Below are positions 1 through 5,385 of a stretch of DNA of 5,385 nucleotides, piece by piece. The stretch's first letter is position 1, and every line of letters starts with the position of its first letter. This stretch comes from Clostridia bacterium (lineage in GTDB: Bacteria > Bacillota > Clostridia > Christensenellales > UBA1242): the NCBI GenBank assembly GCA_023228225.1, contig JALOBO010000109.1, forward strand, positions 1 to 5,385, read 5' to 3'. Made by a program: the position numbers and the translations under genes. Under the pieces are notes generated by a model. That model was not told the origin of the DNA, did no database searches, and worked only from the letters and a program-made list of their open reading frames with translations.

Positions 1-3000
1 AATAATAGCCGAATCTATAAATTCTTATGTTCTTCATATATATGATACTGAGTTATCTTCTATACAATATGGTGGTGTTGAACTTGCATCAGGATATAGG
101 ACAAATACGGTAAAATTTACACAGTCATGTCCGTATGAAATATCCGTAGAACTTTATTTGGCATCAGGATTTTATAGAACAAGAAGTGAATCTTCTAACA
201 GTAGCTCAAAAGTTGTATATGATACAATGCCATGCTGGGTTGCCATCCAATATAGATTTTATAAAGATGATACAGAAACATACAACAGCGCAGAATATTA
301 TCAGGGTGATGCTACGTATGACGGAGGATGGAAAGACTTTACATCTTTGAACGATGGTTTTATATCATTATCTGATTATACTTCAACTTCAAGAAGTGAT
401 GAAACGGCTTATCATACAGGTGACAGTATAGATGAAAATTATAATGATGGCTGGATTGGAGGAAAAGCATTTAATTTATCACCGCTTGAAGATAAAACAG
501 GTTCCGGTGTTACCCAGATACGTCTTGTTGCATCTCATACATTTACAGTACAGGAATGCGCTGAAATTGCAGGAATCATAAAAGATTCAGGCGGAAATAA
601 ATATGCAGATTTAACTACATTGCAGGTACGGGTTGTAAGACTTTCTCCGCAGTATTGTGCACAGGAATCTTCAAGCAGTTCAAGCAAAGGTACATGGTCA
701 TATGTAGAAAGCATAAAATGGAATTATCTTACCTCAAAATGTTTTGATAATGATAAATTATCTGATTATTATAAAACAAACGGTTCTTTACCTTCATCTA
801 TTGATGATTATGTATTAAGACCGTGTAATTCAACAAACTTAAACAATGCCTGTTATGTTGCATTAAAAGTAAAAGCTGACAGTGCTGGAGAAATTGCAAG
901 TGAACTCGACAAATTATCAGTTACAGCAGAAAGTCTTGCACCTAAATATAATGATGCTAATAAGACATGGTATCCTGAAATAGTTACAAATGTAAAAAAA
1001 TATTATGGTGCTCCAGTTTATAACTCAACGCTCGGAAAATATGAAATGGGAGCAGAACTGACAGAATCTCAATATATAGCTGACAGACAGGCTGGAATAA
1101 AAGCAATAGAATATGATGCCGGTTCTAATATGGTAACGCAGATGAAGGAAGAAATTTTCAGCTCTTCTACAGCTGTTGTACCATTATCATTGGTATTTAC
1201 AGGTTCAGAACTTCAGACTGATTCAAATATATATATTTATAACAGCTATTCAAAAGAAACTGTTACTAAAAAATTAAATGGTTATGGAATAAGGGGATTG
1301 TGTTGTGCAGGAGATTACATATATGGTGCATCATATGAAAATAACGCAGTATATGTTATAGATAAAATTTCGTTCAGTGTTAAAAAAAACATATCTGTAG
1401 GCACAGACCCATCGAGATGTCATTATGATGGTAAATATGTATATGTTTCAAACATAGCTTCTGATAATATAAGTGTTATAGATACTTATAGTTTATCTAA
1501 TATAAAAACAATAAGCGTAGGTAATGGTCCGGTTGAAATGTGTTCAAACGGAGGATTACTTTATGTATCTAATCAGGGTGATTCAACAGTAAGCGTTATA
1601 AGCAATACTTCATTATCTATAATAGAAACGATATCTGCAGGTTCTCATCCGTATGGTATATGTCATGATGGAACATATTTATATGTTTCTATAGAACCGG
1701 CAGGAACAAATACATTTTCTACACTCAAGGTTTATAATTCAGCATATAGTTTGGTATCTTCATCAGATATACTTCCTGTTGCGTCGTATTGTTTACATAT
1801 TGACAGTTCTTATATTTATGCAACCGGATATCACGCAAAAACAGTTACTAAATTAAGCAAAGGTGCAAATCCTTCCGTGATATCAAGTGTATCTGTTAAT
1901 AATTACCCGATAAGTATATGTTCTGATAATTATTATATATACGTATCAGGCGGAGGTAATTTAGTAACAATAGATAAAAACTCTTTTACGGAAATAAATA
2001 TTACCGGAGGTGCGCATAATTCAGAACAATGTACTATAATACCTGATTATAAACCATCTTTTTATATATTATCAGATACGATGAATACAAAATATGTTAC
2101 CAACAACCCTGCAAGTATGTTCTTACTTGCTACATGTGGAATACTTTTAAAACGGGAATCTCTCGAATATTATGCACAGAATAAAGACGCATCAGGAAAC
2201 ATAGCTGTTGGCGATATAAATATGCAGTCATGTACGGAAGCATATCAATTCTGCGATGATGTCACTGACGGCTCAACATATGATGAAGGCGACGACGAAT
2301 ATGTATCAGGCGGAACGAACATACGGCACATGAAGTTCGGGTGCAACGGATATATATACAATGCAACTAAATTAGACGATATACTTAGCAACATATGTAT
2401 TTGTGCAAGAGGCGTATATACTATAGACAATATTATGCGTCTTACGATGGTCATAGACAAATCAAATGACTATTCTGTTGGAATAATAAACCAGTCAAAC
2501 TGCATAGACGCGTCCAATTCAATATCATTTGCAGATATCCCGTCTGGATATAAAATGAATTATCCGAATGAGAACGACGGATATCAGGAAGATGTCTTAT
2601 ACGCAATGGACGACGGTGAAGATTACACTAATCCTCTGAAAGAAATAACTGACCTTAATCTCAAATATGTAACAAATACTTATCAGGCATGGAGTCTCGC
2701 ACGTTATTTTCTTGGATGTGCCAAAATAAATAAAGAAGTTATATCGAGAACTATGGGTGCTCCCGGATATTCGGTCATGATAGGTGACGTTATGGATGTT
2801 CAGGATTTGAACATACTTATAGGAACCGATCATGGCGGGCATATTCAATCTCTTATAGAAGATGATAACTATATATATGGATTTATTTGTGATAATGTAT
2901 TTGAATATACCGGAGAAACTGATTCTGGTGGATTATGCAAACAGGGTGTCAAAATATTACAACCATCCCAATGGCAGGCAAGCAGAGTTATTTCTATAAG

Positions 3001-5385
3001 AATGGCAACAACTGCAGGTATAACAGAGACAGATGGTACTATAGTAATACCTACAATAGGAACAACAAACCAAGTTGTATTTGCAGTTAAAATAGTAAAA
3101 GACACTGGTAAACCATATGATGACTCAGCATCTGTTATAACATATCTGCCAGAAGCGGGTGATATAGTTGCTTTTGGCGAAGTAGATGAAATAACTGCAA
3201 AGTATAAAGTAAGTAAAATAACTCATACAGATAAAAATCAATTTCAGCTATTTCTTGTAACTTATAATGAAAATTTATATAATTATGGAGCGAAACTTCC
3301 TTCATATAATTCACACTTAAATAAACCTGCAAGTATCAGTGATATCACGAATCTTGATTTTACAGTTACACAGAAAGATGTAGAAAAGGCGGCCTCAAAT
3401 GCTTCAAACATTGCGAATTCTTCAGTTAATACAATTGTAATATCTGCAAGTACTGGAATTATTATAAGAAGTGCAGATGATTCTTTAAGTCCTGCCACCG
3501 TAACATTCAGTGGGCATGTTAAAGCATATGACAGCACGCTGTCTGACTATTCTGGAAGATTTATAATAGCTGAATCAACTGACGGAATTACATTCTCACA
3601 GACTGACGAATCTACGGCAGATGAAACAAGTCATGAATATACTCCTACAACCTCTGCGCTGTTAGTGAAAGCTTCATTATATGCGGCAGGGGGATTTACA
3701 AGTTTATATGATTCTGAAACGGTAGGAATTGTCTCGAATCAGTCAGGATACACAGCATGGATTGAGAACGACACACTTACATTTTCAGCAGATTCAACAG
3801 GAACTATATCAGTAGAACAAACTGAAACAAGTATAATTAATGCCTACAAAGGAACTGCATCAAAAGCATTTACGGTAGGTACAATACCTTCTGTTTCGGG
3901 AATTACTGTTTCAAATAGCAGTGGTACGCTTACCATAGTAGCTGCTACCGGAACGGCAATGGCTGATAACGGCACAATAACTATACCGATAACATACACC
4001 GATGATTCATTCCAGATGAATCTTGTCATGAGATATACCAAGATAAAAACAGGTGCTACTGGTTCTACAGGAAGTACAGGCGCAACTGTTGCTTTGACTG
4101 CCGATAACATCGCATTTAATTACGATTCTGCGCCGGAACCGGCATCCGCAACAGTTACGGCAACATTATATAACCACAGCGGGACTGTCTACTATGATTT
4201 TTACGTTGCTGGAGTGTCAAAACAAAATACAACGTCAAACACTTATACATACACTCCGGAGTCTCTCTATGCAGATATGCCGCAAAATATTATTGTGCGC
4301 GTAAGAGACGGCAGTACAACAGGTGATGTAATTGCTATCGACTCACTCGATATGTACGGCATAAAAAATGGTATAGACGGAACAGATGGAATAAACACCG
4401 CGCAGGTTATTTTATATAAACAGGCGACAAGCGCTCCTGCTGTACCGACTGGTACATTGACATACACATTTGCAACTGGTAATTTATCAGGCGACCTTGA
4501 GTCATGGGCTAAAACTCCACCAACGGCGTCTACAACTCCGACGTATATGATTGTTGCCGTTGCTGCATCGCAGGGATCAGCTGATACCATTACGTCAGCA
4601 GAATGGTCTACGCCGGGAATATATACAAAAATTGGTACTGATGGAACCAGTATAACAATATCGTCAACGACAGTAAGATATCAGGCTAGTACGTCTGGTA
4701 CAGTTATTCCCACGGGTACGTGGTTTGCTGATCCACCATCTGTACCGGAGGGCCATTATTTATGGACTAGGACAATTGTTACTTATAGTGATACATCATC
4801 GACGACTGCTTATAGCGTAAGTTATATAGGTACGAATGGAACTAACGGTATTGATGGCACGGATGGTATGACTTTTGTGCAGCAGAACGCATCTCAATCA
4901 GTCCCCGCTGACTCAACCGGAGCTGTATCATCCTATGTCGGAACAGATAATATCATCCGTGTATTTGAAGGAAGCACGGAATTACAGGCTACCACTGGAA
5001 CACCAGCTGCAGGACAGTATAAAGTGGTTGCCGCCGGAACTGACATAACAGCTGGTATTGTGAGTGTATCCGGCAAAACAGCAGTCGTTGCAGTGTCATC
5101 CGGTATGACTGCCGGAACGTCAGTGCTTAAAGCGACGGTTACTTATATCATTACAGGCAAACGTGCCAACGGTACAGATTTTAGTACAACGTTGACGCAG
5201 GGCATAACAAAATCAGTCGCCGGTGCAAACCTCGGCGGAAATATTATTGTTGCAGACCCGACCAGTACAACGCCTGAAACGGGAATGGAATATAATAAAA
5301 CTTATTACAATATTACCAACGGTGTAACATATCAATGGAGATGGACGAGCACAACAACGGGCATATGGTCACAGGTCAGCGCAGA
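1..5385 (+). CDS. Lambda gpJ-like phage tail tip / central fibre protein with inserted beta-propeller (partial, both ends missing)
   Basis: A single frame (codons starting at 2) is open across the whole window, with 1794 codons and neither start nor stop. The product looks like the host-specificity protein J family: the trimeric protein at the distal end of a siphophage tail that closes the tube, contacts the receptor and carries the central fibre. J-family landmarks, in order, are a VALKVKA strand (residues 285-291, like ALRIDAE in lambda gpJ), an NNPA motif (701-704), a CTEAYQFCDDVTDG segment (about 744-757, like IGQYCDQTVPDG), KLDDILSNICICARG (about 790), the helix YQAWSLARYFLGCAK (894-908) and a GDVMDVQD strand (928-935, like GDVIEICD). 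A 374-residue insertion carrying a YVTN-type propeller splits this core. The C-terminal part is a string of small beta modules with collagen-like hinges. Lambda gpJ has about 1130 residues, so this protein is far longer. The J assignment is from remembered family motifs, not from a search. The reading frame itself is certain. Confidence 0.9.
2..700 (+). other. N-terminal beta-rich domains upstream of the J core (partial)
   Basis: Residues 1-233 are rich in alternating hydrophobic and polar residues, with few likely helices. The strand YEISVELYLASGFY (45-58) followed by WVAIQYRFYKDD (79-90) resembles the pattern in J-family proteins where a short strand with a GLY/GFY turn precedes a V-x-I-x-Y-R strand. 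A second beta unit contains TQIRLVASHTF (171-181) and LTTLQVRVVRLSP (204-216). Serine-rich stretches lie at about 188-208 and 668-685 (six serines in a row, coded by mixed TCT, TCA, AGC and AGT codons) and look like loops or a linker to the J core. By position this should match the beta-sandwich insert domains of gpJ that decorate the tip, but sequence likeness is weak and the assignment rests mainly on what follows it. The domain begins before the window. Confidence 0.55.
701..979 (+). other. J core, first part
   Basis: Residues 234-326 lead into the conserved hub of J-type tail tips. The stretch NACYVALKVKADSAGE (282-297), followed by KYNDANKTWYPE (315-326), parallels lambda gpJ, where ALRIDAEQFG is followed after a short gap by NYDPETRTYSG. 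In gpJ the chain then goes almost directly into the NNPAW segment. Here that continuation is postponed by about 374 residues. Immediately upstream, the WNYLTSK segment (residues 240-246) would be the end of the preceding beta domain. The assignment rests on motif order, which fits well, rather than on high identity. Confidence 0.65.
980..1204 (+). other. Helical stalk segment leading to the propeller
   Basis: Residues 327-401 join the J core to the propeller. A short KKYYG / LGKYEMG section is followed by a segment likely to be helical, starting ELTESQYIADRQAGIKAI (352-369) and continuing through MVTQMKEEIFSS (about 377-388). It is rich in Ala, Glu, Gln, Lys and Ile and has no proline. The segment ends in VVPLSLVFTG, a hydrophobic strand just before the propeller. 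I see no known enzyme motif. A structural role as a neck that holds the propeller away from the hub is inferred from position only. It might instead be a common insert of one J subfamily into which the propeller was added later. Confidence 0.45.
1205..2077 (+). other. Seven-bladed YVTN-type beta-propeller domain inserted in the J core
   Basis: Residues 402-692 hold tandem units of about 40 residues with the YVTN / 40-residue beta-propeller pattern: a strand ending in a small or Cys residue, a D-G or N-G turn, Y-hydrophobic-Y-V-S, a loop, then hydrophobic-S-V-I-D and S-hydrophobic-x-x-I-x-T-I-S-V-G. Examples are YDGKYVYVSN and ISVIDTYSLSNIKTISVG in blade 2. Six complete units are seen. The first strands after the insertion point (NIYIYNS, ETVTKKLNG) and the last ones (NSEQCTII, SFYILSD) fit as two halves of a seventh blade, which would close the ring. 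Such domains usually bind proteins or sugars or act as scaffolds, and no catalytic residues are apparent. In a tail-tip protein, receptor binding is the most natural inference. Since gpJ is a trimer, three propellers would surround the tip. The fold call is strong; the blade count of seven is somewhat less certain. Confidence 0.85.
1283..2008 (+). repeat. Tandem propeller-blade repeats (six full units)
   Basis: By protein alignment the units are 1283-1402, 1403-1522, 1523-1642, 1643-1777, 1778-1897 and 1898-2008. The first three and the fifth are exactly 120 bases (40 codons). The fourth is stretched by a loop (IEPAGTNTF) and the sixth is short (37 codons). Units 2 and 3 are the best conserved and share YVSN, SVI and TIS-small-G positions. 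At the DNA level the units have diverged widely, so this is an old amino-acid repeat and not a recent tandem duplication. Each unit has a cysteine near the end of its first strand. Confidence 0.85.
2078..3370 (+). other. J core, second part (hub, Phage-tail_3-like) and distal beta domain
   Basis: Residues 693-1123 resume the J core. NNPASMFLLATCG (701-713) equals the NNPAW start of this segment in lambda gpJ. It is followed by an EAYQFCDD segment, an acidic loop (about 2252-2302), FGCNGYIYNATKLDDILSNI (from about residue 778, like FNAYLAQQRKAWDVLSDF in gpJ) and RLTMVIDKSNDYSV (like LTFVQDRPSDKVW). Next come SISFADIPSGYKMNY (like APFRYSFSALKDRHNAVEV), the helix YQAWSLARYFLGCAK (894-908) and GDVMDVQD (928-935), which matches the GDVIEICD strand. 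The last part, GDIVAFGEVDEITAKYKVSK and QFQLFLVTYNENLYNYGAKL (about 1055-1098), matches the WELKL...FRCVSI...YAITAVQHVPEKEAIVDNGA region. These domains form the trimeric hub that continues the tail tube. I recognise the order and spacing of motifs rather than close identity. Confidence 0.8.
3371..3427 (+). other. Short helical linker between hub and distal fibre
   Basis: Residues 1124-1142 (QKDVEKAASNASNIANSSV) have Ala and small polar residues with hydrophobic residues spaced as in a short helix. Similar Ala-rich helical linkers commonly separate the J hub from its fibre. At this length it would be a few helical turns, probably a trimeric coiled-coil neck. The inference is from composition and position. 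Confidence 0.5.
3428..3748 (+). other. Distal fibre module P1 (Ig/Fn3-like beta-sandwich)
   Basis: Residues 1143-1249 form a beta-rich module of about 107 residues. Key parts are SLSPATVTFSGHVKAYDS, a GRFIIAESTDGITF strand pair, a HEYTPTTSALLVKASLYA strand and the closing DSETVGIVSNQSG. The order (P-x-x-A-T-V-T, a middle Y-hydrophobic-hydrophobic strand, YTP-x-x-x-x-L-hydrophobic-V, then D-S-x-x-x-x-G-I) recurs in module P2, so I read them as paralogous modules. They probably stack as spacers in a trimeric fibre. No binding or catalytic site is seen. Confidence 0.55.
3749..4048 (+). other. Distal fibre module Q1 (beta module)
   Basis: Residues 1250-1349, about 100 residues. A LTFSADSTGTISVEQT strand pair is followed by KAFTVGTIPSVSGITVS, TLTIVAATGTAMADNGTI and a closing TIPITYTDDSFQMNLVMRYTKIK. 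The opening V/F-x-A-D-S-T-G-x-I/V-S and the late Gly- and Val-rich strands are shared with module Q2 near the window end. Modules of this layout recur in long phage tail fibres and J-type C termini. The module leads straight into a collagen-like hinge. Confidence 0.55.
4052..4087 (+). repeat. Collagen-like hinge 1 (four Gly-X-Y triplets)
   Basis: Residues 1351-1362 read GATGSTGSTGAT, four perfect Gly-X-Thr triplets without proline. Short collagen-like stretches are common between domains of trimeric phage tail fibres, where they act as triple-helical connectors. Here the hinge separates module Q1 from module P2. Confidence 0.75.
4088..4369 (+). other. Distal fibre module P2 (Ig/Fn3-like, paralogue of P1)
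   Basis: Residues 1363-1456. It shows the P1 plan: APEPASATVTATLYN, a VYYDFYVAGVS strand, NTYTYTPESLYADMPQNIIV and the closing DSLDMYGIKNG. YTP-x-x-x-x-L in P1 against YTPESL here, and GIVSNQSG against GIKNGIDG, give the best local matches. It is about 13 residues shorter than P1, the loss falling mainly in the middle loops. P2 ends directly in a Gly-X-Asp hinge. Confidence 0.55.
4370..4396 (+). repeat. Collagen-like hinge 2 (GIDGTDGIN)
   Basis: Three Gly-X-Asp/Asn triplets, residues 1457-1465, preceded by a fourth glycine one residue out of register (GIKN). GIDGTDG recurs in hinge 4 with different synonymous codons. Asp in the Y position is common in collagen-like linkers of phage fibres. 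Confidence 0.7.
4397..4633 (+). other. Distal fibre module R (phage fibre domain, YTFATG type)
   Basis: Residues 1466-1544, about 79 residues. It contains AQVILYKQATSAPAVPTGTL, then TYTFATGNLSGDLESWA, a PTYMIVAVAAS strand and SAEWSTPGIYTKIG. The order L-Y-x-R/Q-A, x-P-x-x-P-x-G-x-L-T-Y-T-F, W, hydrophobic strand, S-x-x-E-W-S is one I recognise as a recurring domain in C-terminal parts of J-type and other phage fibre proteins, usually followed as here by a Gly-X-Asp linker. Its function is not known to me. A structural or surface-binding role is inferred. Confidence 0.65.
4634..4651 (+). repeat. Collagen-like hinge 3 (GTDGTS)
   Basis: Two Gly-Thr-X triplets, residues 1545-1550, joining module R to module S. 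Too short to form a stable triple helix alone, but in register with the same linker position used elsewhere in the fibre. Confidence 0.55.
4652..4828 (+). other. Distal fibre module S (short W/Y beta module)
   Basis: Residues 1551-1609, about 59 residues. The pattern SITISSTTVRYQASTSGT, then GTWFADPPSVPEGHYLWTR and TIVTYSDTSSTTAYSVSYIG corresponds to a short module widespread in phage tail and fibre proteins, typically I-T-x-x-x-x-Y-x-x-S, then W-x-x-x-x-P, YLWTR, hydrophobic-T-Y-S-D-G-S, then x-G-x-x-G. This copy has W, PP, YLWTR and TYSD all intact. Its job is unknown. The aromatic residues would suit glycan contact or trimer packing, but this is speculation. Confidence 0.7.
4829..4873 (+). 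repeat. Collagen-like hinge 4 (five Gly-X-Y triplets)
   Basis: Residues 1610-1624 read GTNGTNGIDGTDGMT, the longest uninterrupted Gly-X-Y run in the window. It contains the same GIDGTDG core as hinge 2. It links module S to module Q2. Confidence 0.75.
4874..5224 (+). other. Distal fibre module Q2 (beta module, related to Q1)
   Basis: Residues 1625-1741, about 117 residues. It opens with QSVPADSTGAVSSYVGTD, then IIRVFEGSTELQAT, GQYKVVAAGTDITAGIVSVS, a KTAVVAVSSGMTAGTSVL pair and ATVTYIITGKRANG-x-D-F ending in LTQGITKSVAG. The start V-P-A-D-S-T-G-A-V-S, an F-x-G-x-x-x-L strand and a late A-T-V-T-Y strand followed by a threonine-rich strand and a final K match a recurrent fibre module. It is more GC-rich than the J core and uses more GCC, GGC, GTC and ACG codons. 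Confidence 0.6.
5225..5385 (+). other. Start of a further distal module, cut by the window end
   Basis: Residues 1742-1794, beginning ANLGGNIIVADPTSTTPETG and continuing with YNKTYYNITNGVTYQWRW and GIWSQVSA. The V-A-D-P start with a following Gly-rich turn and an aromatic Y-Q-W-R-W strand suggest another beta module, but too little is present to classify it. The gene continues beyond the window. Confidence 0.4.

Noticed and set aside
668..685. Six-serine run as a possible simple-sequence contingency repeat.
   Set aside because: It is coded by mixed TCT, TCA, AGC and AGT codons rather than a uniform DNA repeat, so slippage is unlikely.
1382..1428. An A AAA AAC slippery heptamer (1384-1390) within an eight-A run, in the right register for -1 frameshifting.
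   Set aside because: The -1 frame ends at TGA 1426-1428 after about a dozen codons, in the middle of propeller blade 2, and the zero frame continues cleanly for a further 1300 codons. Chance in AT-rich coding sequence is the simpler explanation.
1046..2110. The propeller as a separate gene starting at an internal ATG such as 1046.
   Set aside because: There is no stop before or after it in the same frame, and the J-type sequence resumes directly at NNPA. It is a domain within one protein.
2245..4590. Several ORFs of 65-107 codons on the - strand (2245-2460, 2597-2848, 2869-3105, 3135-3332, 3283-3537, 3844-4110, 4267-4590).
   Set aside because: All lie antisense to the long continuous + strand frame, have no recognisable domains, and are low-complexity hydrophobic translations typical of the complement of a Thr/Ser/Tyr-rich gene.
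4052..4873. Short repeated DNA around the Gly-X-Y hinges as direct repeats or a CRISPR-like array.
   Set aside because: The repeats are at the amino-acid level, of different lengths, with different codons and irregular spacing, and they lie within the open frame.
4874..5385. A diversity-generating retroelement variable region at the C-terminal fibre.
   Set aside because: Such regions sit at the very 3' end of the target gene with a template repeat and reverse transcriptase nearby. The gene end is outside the window and none of these elements is visible.

Overview
The window lies wholly inside one very long protein-coding gene on the + strand. Reading frame 2 (codons starting at position 2) is open from the first to the last base, giving 1794 codons with no in-frame TAA, TAG or TGA. 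Neither the start nor the stop of the gene is present. There are no intergenic gaps and no RNA genes, promoters, terminators, insertion sequences or CRISPR repeats that I can support. ORFs on the - strand are antisense shadows of this frame.

The product is a tail-tip / central tail fibre protein of the phage lambda gpJ type (host-specificity or tip attachment protein), so the window comes from a siphovirus-like phage or prophage. The layout, by residue of the partial protein, is as follows. (1) About 1-282: beta-rich domains resembling those upstream of the conserved J core. (2) About 283-326: first part of the J core. (3) About 327-700: a large insertion made of a helical segment and a seven-bladed YVTN-type beta-propeller (about 402-692). 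(4) About 701-1123: the rest of the J core, resuming at an NNPA motif, followed by its distal beta domain. (5) About 1124-1142: a short alanine- and asparagine-rich linker. (6) About 1143-1794: a distal fibre of small beta-sandwich modules joined by collagen-like Gly-X-Y hinges, running off the window end.

Functionally, the J core would form the trimeric hub and tip at the distal end of the tail tube. The distal module string would form the fibre that reaches the host surface. The propeller would be a separate globular head emerging from the side of the hub, a candidate for extra receptor or glycan binding. The propeller inserted in the middle of a J core is the most unusual thing in the window.

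The organism cannot be named from this sequence. The DNA is AT-rich over the first two thirds, with heavy use of ATA (Ile), ACA (Thr) and TCA (Ser), and becomes more GC-rich across the distal fibre. J-type tips are best known from phages of diderm bacteria, so an AT-rich diderm host is a reasonable guess. A spirochaete such as Treponema is possible, but I hold this with low confidence.
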